64,000 nt of DNA, taken from NCBI RefSeq assembly GCF_001651875.1, contig NZ_LNQB01000073.1:186001-250000 (forward strand), in the 5' to 3' direction. The DNA comes from Sinorhizobium saheli. Lineage in GTDB: Bacteria > Pseudomonadota > Alphaproteobacteria > Rhizobiales > Rhizobiaceae. Position 1 is the stretch's first letter; each line of letters opens with the position of its first letter. Shown here in pieces: positions 8,593 through 16,440 of this stretch. The notes beneath the pieces were generated by a model. The model had not been told where the DNA came from. It saw only the letters and a list, made by a program, of their open reading frames with translations, and ran no database searches. The translations under genes were made by a program, and so were the position numbers.

Positions 8593-10159
8593 GTCCCCCT
8601 TCCCTGCCCTTTGCTTCGCCTTCAGGAGCCGTCGCCGGCACAGGCCTCGCCTGATCGCTCCTTCCCTCGCCTCGTTCCTTCAATCGCGGCGGAAACTCGA
8701 CCGTAACGGCGCTTGCGTGGCCCGCCTCGGCGCCGTCGGAACCCGCGCGCGGAATCGACACCACGACCACGGTCCCCTCGCCTTCCGAGCTCCGGATCGA
8801 GACATCGCCGCCATGCAGTTCCGTCAGCCCCTTGACCAGCGACAGGCCGAGCCCGGTGCCCTCATAGCGGCGCGTATAGTCATTCTGAATCTGGACGAAA
8901 GGTTGGCCCAGCATCTTGAGCTTGTCCTCGGCGATGCCGATGCCGGTATCGCTGACGGTGAGCCTCAGCATCGCGCCTTCGAGCTCGGCATCGACGGTGA
9001 CCAGACCGCCTGCATTCGTGAACTTGATCGCATTGCCGACGAGATTGATGAGGATCTGCTGGAACGCGCGCTGGTCCGCGTTGATCTCGCCGACCGAGCG
9101 CGTGACGCGGCTCGTCAGTCGCACGCCCTTTTCGCGCGCCTGATGCGACAGCATCGCCTCGCAGGCGGCAATCGCCTCGGCCACGCGGAACGGCTCGCGC
9201 ACGAGTTCGTAGCGTCCGGACTCGATCTTGCTCATGTCGAGCATGGTGTTCACCACGGAGAGGAGATGCGTGCCGGAGCGATGGATCAGCGATACATATT
9301 CGCGCTGACGATCGTTCTCGAGCTTGCCGAAATACTCTCCTGCGAGGACATCGGAAAAGCCGAGAATGGCATTGAGCGGCGTGCGCAGCTCGTGGCTGAC
9401 GGCGGCGAGGAACCGGGACTTGGCATCGTTTGCCGATTCGGCATGGGCTGCCTTCGCCGCTGCCTCGGCGCGCAGGCGCGCCTCTTCGGAGACATCGCGC
9501 GACTGGGCGATGATCGCGAGCAATCGCCCGTCGACGCTCCGAAGCGGCGTCATCTCGCAGCGCATGTGCGCGAATTGAGCGCCGTCTGCCGGCACCGGCA
9601 GGCGTTCGAGCCGGAAGTCGACGGCGGCGCTTTCCGCCTCCTGCCGCAGCGAATCGATGGCGCTCAGAAAGGCGATGCGATCCGACACGTGAATCTGCTC
9701 GAGGAAGCCGCGCCCGTGGGGATCGCGCATTAATTGCAGATGCTCGGGCGCATCGCGGCCATGGACGGAAAGCACGTGACCGCGACCATCATGGATGGTC
9801 ACGAGACCGGCAAATAGATCGCAGGCGGCCGAGAGGTCGGGCAAATTCGCAGGCGACACCGGTTCCGCCTCCTCTGCCGTCGGCGGCGTGCCGCGGCCGG
9901 CAATCGCCGCGGCTGCCGCAAGCAGGGAAGCCGAAGCCCACAAAGCGGTTCCGACCGGCAGGGCCGCCGATACCGGCAATGCCGTCGTCAGGATCAGCGG
10001 AACGATCGGCAGCGCGGTCAGGGCGACCGCGGCGACGGCGCGCAGGCGCCCGAGGTCGCGGCGTGAAAGCGCAAGACCCGCGCTGCGTGGCGTCCAGGAT
10101 GCGGCCGTTTCACCCACGCGGGATGCCCATTTGCCAGCCATGTCACGCAATACACTCAC
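8564..10159 (-). CDS. divJ: Membrane histidine kinase, DivJ-like
   Basis: A 531-residue hybrid-free sensor kinase. Two hydrophobic segments (about 40-60 and 65-90) anchor it; a PAS-like region follows (about 110-235); HisKA carries SHELRTPLNAILGFSD with the phospho-accepting His; and HATPase_c has the N box (NLVGNAIKFT), G1 (DTGIGI) and G2 (GTGLGLSL). All kinase motifs are intact. The H-box family is that of DivJ/PleC, which phosphorylate DivK in alphaproteobacterial cell-cycle control. From memory, S. meliloti divJ (SMc00059) lies beside mucR (SMc00058), which matches this neighbourhood; the name is therefore an inference from both type and synteny. The start is GTG 10159, with an in-frame ATG six codons later. 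A Pro/Glu-rich tail follows the ATPase domain. Confidence 0.85.
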   Translation of the reverse strand: MSVLRDMAGKWASRVGETAASWTPRSAGLALSRRDLGRLRAVAAVALTALPIVPLILTTALPVSAALPVGTALWASASLLAAAAAIAGRGTPPTAEEAEPVSPANLPDLSAACDLFAGLVTIHDGRGHVLSVHGRDAPEHLQLMRDPHGRGFLEQIHVSDRIAFLSAIDSLRQEAESAAVDFRLERLPVPADGAQFAHMRCEMTPLRSVDGRLLAIIAQSRDVSEEARLRAEAAAKAAHAESANDAKSRFLAAVSHELRTPLNAILGFSDVLAGEYFGKLENDRQREYVSLIHRSGTHLLSVVNTMLDMSKIESGRYELVREPFRVAEAIAACEAMLSHQAREKGVRLTSRVTRSVGEINADQRAFQQILINLVGNAIKFTNAGGLVTVDAELEGAMLRLTVSDTGIGIAEDKLKMLGQPFVQIQNDYTRRYEGTGLGLSLVKGLTELHGGDVSIRSSEGEGTVVVVSIPRAGSDGAEAGHASAVTVEFPPRLKERGEGRSDQARPVPATAPEGEAKGREGGHGAAQAKTA

Positions 10160-10751
10160 GCCTTGCCCTGCTGCCTTTGTTGTTCTTTCGAGGCGGCTCC
10201 GGGAGCCTTCCGCCTTTTTTCGCGGGGCGCAGGCGGATCGCCTCGTGATGGTCCGAATCTCGCATCCCCGACTTAATGAAAGAATAAGCGGGCGCCCCCG
10301 GAAGGCGCCCCGGACGGGCGAATGTTCCCGTTTTGACGCAATCCGGGCGAGCTTCGTCCGTTGTGGTTAACGGGGCGTAAGCGGCGGATTTTCGTGCATT
10401 TTCCGGTTCGCATTAACGATTTGGGCAGGGACCGCCGATGCCGGTGCCGGCCGCTCAAGGTTCGGCAGGACGAGCCCTGCCACGAACCTTAACGGCAATC
10501 GCTAAAATGCGAGGAAAAGGGGGTGCGGGAAGGCTCAGAACCGGCGGTTCGCTAAAATTTGAAACAAACCCGATTGTTTTTGGAAAAGCCGCTTTGTGAT
10601 TCCCGCTCTAGGGTCGAGACCAACGACATGGCCGGGCCCGAAACGACAGGTGCCCACCATGGCAAATGGGCGCTAAACGCATCAGCGGATGCACGAGCGC
10701 TCTGCCGACAGCGGCAAATCCGGCCGCCGGCAAACAGAGGATGGGCAGACG
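10160..10751. other. Long intergenic region with two hairpins
   Basis: A 590 bp gap between the divergent kinase and DUF5330 genes. It contains a hairpin followed by six T on the plus strand (10191-10220) and a GC-rich hairpin at 10290-10310 (GGGCGCC, 7-base loop, GGCGCCC). Neither follows a gene on the strand it would terminate. No coding sequence is convincing. It could host a small RNA. Confidence 0.4.
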
Positions 10752-11189
10752 ATGTGGTTTCTCGTAAAGGCGACATTCTGGTTCTCGCTGGTGCTGGTGC
10801 TGCTGCCGTTCCTGGATCCTTCGAGCAGCGCCAAGCTCGAGCACGCTCCGAAGGTGGAGATCGGCGATACCTTCTCGGCCGCCAACGAGGCTTTCCAATA
10901 TATCAGCGCGATCTGCATCCAGAAGCCGGACGTCTGCGAGAAGGGCGGGGAGACCTTCGTCGCCCTCGGCCACCGTGCCCGCGAGGGTGCGAGGATCGCC
11001 TACGAGTTTCTCAACACCCAGTTTGCGGAAACCGAGACGGGCGCACCGGATGCCAAGGTCATGACCGGTACGGTCGCCCCGGCGGCGAACGTCCCCGCCG
11101 AAGACCCGGCAAGCGAAGCCGTGCCGACCTTCAAGCGCACGCCGGTGCCGGAAAGGCGCCTCGACCCCAAAGCCGCCGCAACCAGATAG
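10752..11189 (+). CDS. DUF5330 family membrane-anchored protein
   Basis: A 145-residue protein with an N-terminal membrane helix (MWFLVKATFWFSLVLVLLP) and a small conserved domain with paired cysteines (ISAICIQKPDVCEKGGE) and FVALGHRAREGARIAYEFLN. This is the rhizobial DUF5330 pattern. The C-terminal third is Ala/Pro-rich and probably unstructured. The ATG at 10752 puts the membrane helix at the extreme N-terminus; an upstream in-frame ATG (10689) adds 21 polar residues and is less likely. Function unknown. Confidence 0.8.
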   Translation: MWFLVKATFWFSLVLVLLPFLDPSSSAKLEHAPKVEIGDTFSAANEAFQYISAICIQKPDVCEKGGETFVALGHRAREGARIAYEFLNTQFAETETGAPDAKVMTGTVAPAANVPAEDPASEAVPTFKRTPVPERRLDPKAAATR

Positions 11190-11382
11190 CAGCGCCGAGC
11201 GACCGTTCCACGCCTCTTGGGCCATGCCAGTCCGAACGGGCCAAATGCCGATTGGCTGTTCTCTTTGCGCCCAGCATCTCCTATATGAAGTGAATGGATC
11301 CCGTTTTCTTGAGCCGCGGGGTCGAGGAGGCGCGCGTGACGCGGACGACGGTCGTCCGCAGCCGCCGGCAACCGGACCAGCC

Positions 11383-11805
11383 ATGACTTCACTTGAGCAG
11401 ATCATCGACGACTTCGCCTTCCTCGACGAGTGGGAAGACCGCTATCGCTATGTGATCGAGCTGGGCAAGAGCCTGCCGGAAATGCCGGAGGCCTTGAGAA
11501 CGAGCGAGAACAAGGTTCAGGGCTGCGCAAGCCAGGTCTGGCTGGTGACGCGCACCGCCGGCGAACCCGAAGACCCGGTCCTTACCTTCGAGGGGGAATC
11601 GGACGCCCATATCGTCCGCGGCCTCGTCGCCATCGCCCTGGCCATCTTCTCGGGCAAGCGGGCATCCGAGATCGCCAGGACCGACGCCCTCGACATCTTC
11701 GGCCGGATCGGCCTCATCGAACACCTTTCGTCGCAGCGCGCCAACGGCCTCCGGTCGATGATCCGGCGCATCAAGAGCGAGGCCGAGCTCCGGCTGCCGG
11801 CCTGA
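11383..11805 (+). CDS. sufE: SufE family cysteine desulfuration protein
   Basis: A 140-residue sulfur-acceptor protein that takes persulfide from the SufS desulfurase and passes it to the Fe-S scaffold. The start MTSLEQIIDDFAFLDEWEDRY and the motif NKVQGCASQVWL are characteristic; Cys48 corresponds to the sulfur-accepting Cys51 of E. coli SufE. The length matches the family. It is not next to other suf genes here, a separated arrangement that is common in rhizobia. A hairpin downstream (11847-11872) probably ends the transcript. Confidence 0.93.
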   Translation: MTSLEQIIDDFAFLDEWEDRYRYVIELGKSLPEMPEALRTSENKVQGCASQVWLVTRTAGEPEDPVLTFEGESDAHIVRGLVAIALAIFSGKRASEIARTDALDIFGRIGLIEHLSSQRANGLRSMIRRIKSEAELRLPA

Positions 11806-11846
11806 CGATGATGGGCGCTGCAGGGGCGTCGTGCCCCGCACATGAA

Positions 11847-11872
11847 AAAGGCCGGACTGTCCGGCCGGCCTT
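11847..11872 (+). terminator. Terminator-like hairpin after sufE
   Basis: Arms AAGGCCGG and CCGGCCTT around a nine-base loop, 42 bp after the sufE stop. The T-run is short (TT), so termination efficiency is uncertain. The hairpin is nearly symmetrical and could also stop transcripts arriving from mucR. Confidence 0.55.
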
Positions 11873-12040
11873 CCAATTCGATGAAGCGCAGTTCGCATTT
11901 AGCGCAGGCACCGGTTAAGGGCACCGGTCAAGCGCCTCTGCGAAATTCTCCCGGGCGGACACGCGGCGACGAGCGCCGCGTCGGCAGGCACACCCTCAAG
12001 CCGTTGCGGCTGAGGAACGGCTGGGCCGAGCCGAGTGGGC

Positions 12041-12472
12041 TCACTTGCCGCGGCGCTTGCGACGCTGTCCGAGGCCCATTTCCTTGGCGAGCCGCGAGCG
12101 GGCTTCCGCATAGGCCGGCGCGACCATCGGGTAGTCCGCGGGCAGATCCCATTTTTCGCGATATTCTTCCGGCGAAAGATTGTGGTGGGTCATCAGGTGC
12201 CGCTTCAGCGACTTGAAGGTGCCGCCACATTCGAGGCAGGTGATCTGGTCGTCCTGCACGGACTTGCGCACCGAAACCGCAGGCTTCGGCTTTTCGACCG
12301 GAACCACCACGGGCGCGGGAGCCGTCGTGTTGTTCAACGCCGAATGAACGTCGGCTATGAGTGTCGGAAGCTCGGCAACAGGAACCACATGGTTGCTTAC
12401 ATAGGCGGCGACGATCTCCGCCGTAAGCTCAACCAGGAGTTCATTGCTCGCGCCGAGCGAAGTCTCTGTCAT
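12041..12472 (-). CDS. mucR: MucR, Ros/MucR-type zinc-finger transcriptional regulator
   Basis: A 143-residue DNA-binding regulator. The C2H2-like finger has ligands Cys79, Cys82, His92 and His96 or His97 ([19 protein letters not shown]). The N-terminal half carries the oligomerisation region and the C-terminus is basic (GQRRKRRGK). From established knowledge, MucR controls exopolysaccharide (succinoglycan and galactoglucan), motility, cell-cycle and symbiosis genes in Sinorhizobium and binds AT-rich DNA, including its own promoter. The protein is recognisably near-identical to S. meliloti MucR. The ribosome-binding site (AGGAGAAAG) is strong. The leader contains a terminator-like hairpin 30-50 bp before the start. 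Confidence 0.97.
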   Translation of the reverse strand: MTETSLGASNELLVELTAEIVAAYVSNHVVPVAELPTLIADVHSALNNTTAPAPVVVPVEKPKPAVSVRKSVQDDQITCLECGGTFKSLKRHLMTHHNLSPEEYREKWDLPADYPMVAPAYAEARSRLAKEMGLGQRRKRRGK

Positions 12473-12502
12473 TTCTTTCTCCTATCGGAATCTGCAACAA
12501 AA

Positions 12503-12521
12503 CCTGAAACGCCGTTTCAGG
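12503..12521 (-). promoter_or_regulatory. Hairpin with T-run in the mucR leader
   Basis: A perfect 19 bp palindrome. On the mucR strand it reads CCTGAAAC-GGC-GTTTCAGG followed directly by TTTTG, and lies 31-49 bases before the mucR start. It has the shape of an intrinsic terminator and may act as an attenuator, or serve as a protein-binding site. Confidence 0.5.
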
Positions 12522-12879
12522 GGGAGGATGCGCAAAGTGCCGCCGAATGGCGCTTCCCACCTCGGAACCCACCGCTAAACCGCGTCGCGGAGACCGTAGT
12601 TTCGCCACTACATCAAGGCTCGAATTGTGACAGGGAAACCCGTTACCAAGGCACCGTGACGGCCAGCACCTCAAAGCAACGGAAAAGCATCACAACTCAA
12701 ACTGGAATTCCGCGTCAAAGTATATTCCATAACGACACTTTGCGGTTACTGCATTAACACTGATCGGCGAAAAGTCCAAACATAATTTTTGTCAGCACGC
12801 AGCAACTTTATTCCAATCTGCTAAAATTGTCGTGAGCCGGAAAATTGTGCTGAAAATACAGAAACAGAAATGCAGCCAA
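12522..12879. other. mucR promoter and leader region
   Basis: About 360 bp of comparatively AT-rich DNA between the mucR leader hairpin and the end of the mrp operon. A TATACT on the minus strand (12719-12724) is a candidate -10 box, giving a leader of roughly 240 bases. MucR is known to bind AT-rich DNA and repress its own gene, so this is the likely site of autoregulation. No coding sequence is seen. Confidence 0.45.
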
Positions 12880-13230
12880 TCAATGGCGCCGCGCCTCTTC
12901 CTTCTGCGGAAGCTGATCTATCACCGACAGTTTCGTCATCCTGTAGCCCGCCTGGTGCGCGGCTTTCGCCAAGAGATGGGCAGAGATCGGCGCGGTCAGC
13001 ACAAAGAAAACGAACCCCGCAATCGCCCGGGCGAAGATGGCGCCGTCGAGAGAGTGCAGTCCGGCGGCGAAGAGCAGCAGGCCCGAGCCGATGGTTCCCG
13101 CCTTGGAGGCCGCATGCATGCGCGTATAGAGGTCCGGAAACCGGAGGAGACCGAGTGCCGCAAGCAGCGAGAAGCACGCGCCGATCACCATGATCAGCGC
13201 CACGACGACGGCGTTGACCTCGTCCACCAT
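12880..13230 (-). CDS. mrpG: Mrp/Pha Na+(K+)/H+ antiporter subunit G
   Basis: A 116-residue subunit with three membrane helices and the family motif [19 protein letters not shown]. It is the last gene of the seven-gene operon, overlapping the end of mrpF by one base (TGATG). Subunit G is needed for assembly and activity of the complex. The final polar tail ([10 protein letters not shown]) is cytoplasmic. Confidence 0.92.
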   Translation of the reverse strand: MVDEVNAVVVALIMVIGACFSLLAALGLLRFPDLYTRMHAASKAGTIGSGLLLFAAGLHSLDGAIFARAIAGFVFFVLTAPISAHLLAKAAHQAGYRMTKLSVIDQLPQKEEARRH

Positions 13231-13607
13231 CAGCGAGCCCTCCTGCGTTTGCGCCGGCCGGCGGGCCCCGGCCTCGCGCCCTTCGCCGACGGTTCCGCCG
13301 GCGACGCGCCCGTTTGCCGGTGTTCCGGCGCGAGGCCGCGCACCAGGATGAAACGGGAAAAGGCGACGGTCGCGAGAAAGCCGACGAGCCCGAGGGCGAT
13401 GGCAATGTCGATATAGAGGTCGAAGCCGGTGCGGATGGCGATCACCGCGATGAAGCCGATCGCGACCGCCACCAGCATGTCGAGGCCGAGCACCCGGTCG
13501 GCCAGCGTCGGTCCGCGAACGATCCGCAACACCGTCAGGAGCAGCGCGACCGAGAGGAGGAGGAGCGCCAGGCCGACAGCCGCGCTCAGGATCGTGGCAG
13601 CCATCAT
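13230..13607 (-). CDS. mrpF: Mrp/Pha antiporter subunit F
   Basis: A 125-residue subunit with three membrane helices. It carries the conserved [18 protein letters not shown] segment with the functionally important Asp found in MrpF proteins. The C-terminal 35 residues are Pro/Arg-rich and longer than in Bacillus MrpF. The gene overlaps mrpE by 4 bp and mrpG by 1 bp. Confidence 0.92.
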   Translation of the reverse strand: MMAATILSAAVGLALLLLSVALLLTVLRIVRGPTLADRVLGLDMLVAVAIGFIAVIAIRTGFDLYIDIAIALGLVGFLATVAFSRFILVRGLAPEHRQTGASPAEPSAKGARPGPAGRRKRRRAR

Positions 13608-14080
13608 CTTTCAAAGGCCTCCCGGATGCGCCGTTCGAAGCCCCGGGCAATATCCTGCCGCAAAGCGCCGGGATCGGCGCAATCGAGCGCATGGACATAG
13701 AGGGTCTTGCGGTCATCGGAGACGTCGACGGACAGCGTGCCCGGCGTCAGGGTGATGAGGTTGGCGAGCAAGGTGATCTCGAAGTCGCTCTTGACCGTCA
13801 ACGGATAGGCGAAGATGCCGGGCTTCAGCGCCATCTTCGAGCGCAGGACCAGGATGGCGACCTTGGTCGCGGAAACGGCGAGTTCCTTGAAGAACAGCAA
13901 GGTGAGCAGCAACAGCCGCAACGGCCGCACGGGATAGGTGACGGGGCGCAGTTCGCGCCGGATCAGCCAGAGCGACAGGGCACCGACGGCAAAGCCGAGA
14001 AGAAGGTTGGCGGGCGTCAGGCTGGCGCTGATCGCCGCCCAGACAAGCGTGAAGATCAGATTGATCGCCAGGAACTTCAT
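13604..14080 (-). CDS. mrpE: Mrp/Pha antiporter subunit E
   Basis: A 158-residue subunit: two or three N-terminal membrane helices and a cytoplasmic C-terminal domain with the motif [17 protein letters not shown] typical of MnhE/MrpE. It overlaps mrpD by 4 bp (ATGA), evidence of translational coupling throughout the operon. Confidence 0.93.
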   Translation of the reverse strand: MKFLAINLIFTLVWAAISASLTPANLLLGFAVGALSLWLIRRELRPVTYPVRPLRLLLLTLLFFKELAVSATKVAILVLRSKMALKPGIFAYPLTVKSDFEITLLANLITLTPGTLSVDVSDDRKTLYVHALDCADPGALRQDIARGFERRIREAFER

Positions 14081-15636
14081 TGCGAACCTCCCGCGGGAAA
14101 GACCGAATTCAGATAGGCGGACGGCTCGGCGAGCCCGGCGGCCGCGCTCTGGATCGCCGCCAGCAACGGTTCAGGATAAAGGCCGATCAGCAGTGCCGCG
14201 AGCGCGAGCGCAGCAAGCGGCCCCAGGGTCGCCGCCGAAAGCGGCGCCGTCTCGCCCGCGGTATCCGCCCCCTCCCGCCAGTAGGCGAGGAGGAACAGGC
14301 GGCCGGTGACGATCATGGTGAGAAAGCCGGTGAGAAGGAGTGCGGCGGCGAGCCACCAGGCGCCGATATCGAGCGCTGCCTTGACCAGCATGACCTTGGG
14401 CCAGAAGCCGGAAAAGGGCGGCAGGCCGGAGACGGCGAAGCACAGCATGAGGGTGAGCGCGGCGAATCCCGCATGCCGGCGGTAGAGGCCGGCGAGCGTC
14501 GCGATAGAGGTGCTTGCGCCGAGACGGATGGCAATCCCCGAGGCGAAATAGAGGCCGGTCATCACCAGCATCGAATGGAGCGCATAGAAGATCGCACCGC
14601 CGGTGCCGCCCGGGCCGCCGATGGCGATGCCGGCGATGATGGAGCCGATGCCCGAAACGATGAGATAGCCGAGGATCCGACGAAAGTCCGTCTGCGCCAG
14701 CGCGCCGAAAACGCCGACGAGCATCGTCACGGCGCCGGCGAGCGCGAGCACGAAGCTCAGTTCCTCCCTTTCGACCGGGAAAAGCATGACCGTCACCCGG
14801 ATCAGCGCATAGATGCCGACCTTGGTGAGCAGGCCGGCAAAGAGCGCCGAAACCACGACGCGCGGCGTGTGGTAGGAGGCCGGCAGCCAGAAGTTCACCG
14901 GAAAGGCTGCCGCCTTCATGGCGAAGGCGAGCACGTAGAGCCCGACCAGCGTCATCAGCGGGGCGCTGTCACGCAGGTTTTCCGCCTTGCGGGCGATATC
15001 GGCCATGTTGAGCGTGCCAAACACGGCGTAGAGATAGCCGGTCGTCACCAGGAACAGCGTCGTGGCGACGAGGTTGAGGAAACCGTACTTCACCGTCCCG
15101 TCGATCTGCTCGCGCTCGGAGCCCAGCACGAGAAGCCCGAAGGACGAGATCAGCAGAACCTCGAACCAGACGTAGAGGTTGAAGATGTCGCCGGTCAGGA
15201 AGGCTCCGGAAACGCCTGCCATCAGCACCATGAGCAGCGGATAGAAGCCGTAACGCCGGCCGCTGTCGTTGATGTCGACGAGCGAGAAGATGCCGGCTGC
15301 GAGCGCGACGGTCGCCGCGACAAGGGCGAACAGCGCCCCGGTCATGTCGACGGTGAAGGCGATGCCGAAGGGCGGCAGCCAACGCCCCATCACCATGGTC
15401 GCCGGTCCGTTCGCCGCGACATGGGTGAGAAGCAACCCGTCGATCAGCACTAGGCCGGCGAGCCCGGCGATGGCGATGCCCGGTTGAAGGCCGAGCGAGC
15501 GACGCAGCATGACGAGCAATGCGCCGACGCCCAGACACCAGGCAACGGGCAGGATCACCAGCCATTCGGCCATGGTCGGCGATGCGAGCACCAGCGCGGC
15601 GGAAAGATCGGCGGGAGGGGAGAAAGAAGCGGCCAT
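14077..15636 (-). CDS. mrpD: Mrp/Pha antiporter subunit D
   Basis: A 519-residue polytopic protein of the proton_antipo_M family, homologous to the NuoM/NuoN subunits of respiratory complex I. It has about 14 membrane helices, with VVVSALFAGLLTKVGIYALIR containing the conserved channel lysine. It forms a proton-translocating unit of the antiporter. The start is placed at 15636, seven bases after the mrpC stop; an internal ATG at 15573 (MAEWLVILPVAW) also begins at a membrane helix and is a credible alternative. Confidence 0.93.
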   Translation of the reverse strand: MAASFSPPADLSAALVLASPTMAEWLVILPVAWCLGVGALLVMLRRSLGLQPGIAIAGLAGLVLIDGLLLTHVAANGPATMVMGRWLPPFGIAFTVDMTGALFALVAATVALAAGIFSLVDINDSGRRYGFYPLLMVLMAGVSGAFLTGDIFNLYVWFEVLLISSFGLLVLGSEREQIDGTVKYGFLNLVATTLFLVTTGYLYAVFGTLNMADIARKAENLRDSAPLMTLVGLYVLAFAMKAAAFPVNFWLPASYHTPRVVVSALFAGLLTKVGIYALIRVTVMLFPVEREELSFVLALAGAVTMLVGVFGALAQTDFRRILGYLIVSGIGSIIAGIAIGGPGGTGGAIFYALHSMLVMTGLYFASGIAIRLGASTSIATLAGLYRRHAGFAALTLMLCFAVSGLPPFSGFWPKVMLVKAALDIGAWWLAAALLLTGFLTMIVTGRLFLLAYWREGADTAGETAPLSAATLGPLAALALAALLIGLYPEPLLAAIQSAAAGLAEPSAYLNSVFPAGGSQ

Positions 15637-15643
15637 GACGCGA

Positions 15644-16021
15644 TCAATACCCCAAGGGCGGCGCCGGCTCATTCACCGGTTCGGCAACGCGCATCTCATC
15701 GGTGTTGTCGGTCGCAAGGTCGTCATAGGCGCGCCAGGCAAGGACAAGCAGGAAGGCGAAGAAGGAGAAGGAAATGACGATCGCGGTCAGGATCAGCGCC
15801 TGCGGCAGGGGATTGGCGGCAGGCCCGGCCAGGACATCCGCACCCCCGGTTATGACCGGCGGGACTTCGCGCGTCAGGCGTCCGCCGGTGAAGATCAGAA
15901 GATTCACGGCATTTCCGAGAACCGCGACGCCCAGGAGCACGCGGATGATGAACTTCGACAGGAGCAGATAGACGGCGACCGCAAAGAAGATGCCGACGAG
16001 CAGGGAAAACCAGGCCTCCAT
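15644..16021 (-). CDS. mrpC: Mrp/Pha antiporter subunit C
   Basis: A 125-residue subunit homologous to NuoK, with three membrane helices and the conserved GVAVLGNAVNLLIF and PLPQALILTAIVISF segments. ATG 16021 overlaps the mrpB stop by one base (TGATG). Upstream in-frame codons encode a shadow of mrpB. Confidence 0.93.
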   Translation of the reverse strand: MEAWFSLLVGIFFAVAVYLLLSKFIIRVLLGVAVLGNAVNLLIFTGGRLTREVPPVITGGADVLAGPAANPLPQALILTAIVISFSFFAFLLVLAWRAYDDLATDNTDEMRVAEPVNEPAPPLGY

Positions 16022-16440
16022 CACGACCCTCCCCGCTCTTCGAGCGAAAGCGCGACCGAGCCGATGGCGCCGATGACGACCAGATAGACACCCGTATCGA
16101 ACAGCATGACGGTGGAGAGCGGTATCTCGGTGCCGAGGACCGACGGATAGATCCACAGCCCCGTCATGAACGGCACCCGTGCAACGAGCGAGACCAGGCC
16201 CGCGATCGTCGCCGCGAAGAGCCCTGCCCCGGCAATCGCCATCGGATGAAAGAAGATTGCCCGCCGCACCGTCTCGACGCCATGGGCGATGCCGTAGATC
16301 GCCAGAGCCGAGACGGCGATCAGTCCGCCGATGAAGCCTCCTCCGGGCGCGTTATGGCCGCGCAGCAGCACGAAGATCGAGAAGAGCACCATCAGGCCCG
16401 TCAGGAAGGGCGCGACCGTGCGGAAGATGACCGACCTCAT
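16021..16440 (-). CDS. mrpB: Mrp/Pha antiporter subunit B
   Basis: A 139-residue subunit with four membrane helices and the diagnostic [17 protein letters not shown] motif of MnhB/MrpB. It overlaps mrpA by 4 bp. Its presence as a separate gene, with the MrpA C-terminus also complete, gives a seven-gene layout rather than the fused AB form found in some rhizobial pha clusters. Confidence 0.94.
   Translation of the reverse strand: MRSVIFRTVAPFLTGLMVLFSIFVLLRGHNAPGGGFIGGLIAVSALAIYGIAHGVETVRRAIFFHPMAIAGAGLFAATIAGLVSLVARVPFMTGLWIYPSVLGTEIPLSTVMLFDTGVYLVVIGAIGSVALSLEERGGS

Noticed and set aside
10601-10612. TTCCCGCTCTAG upstream of the DUF5330 gene as another end of the family 1 repeat
   Set aside because: Only about nine bases match and the neighbouring modules are absent, so chance is likely.
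14080-15453. A long plus-strand frame opposite mrpD
   Set aside because: Highly charged composition (Arg/Glu/Gln/His), no motif, complete overlap with the real membrane protein gene.
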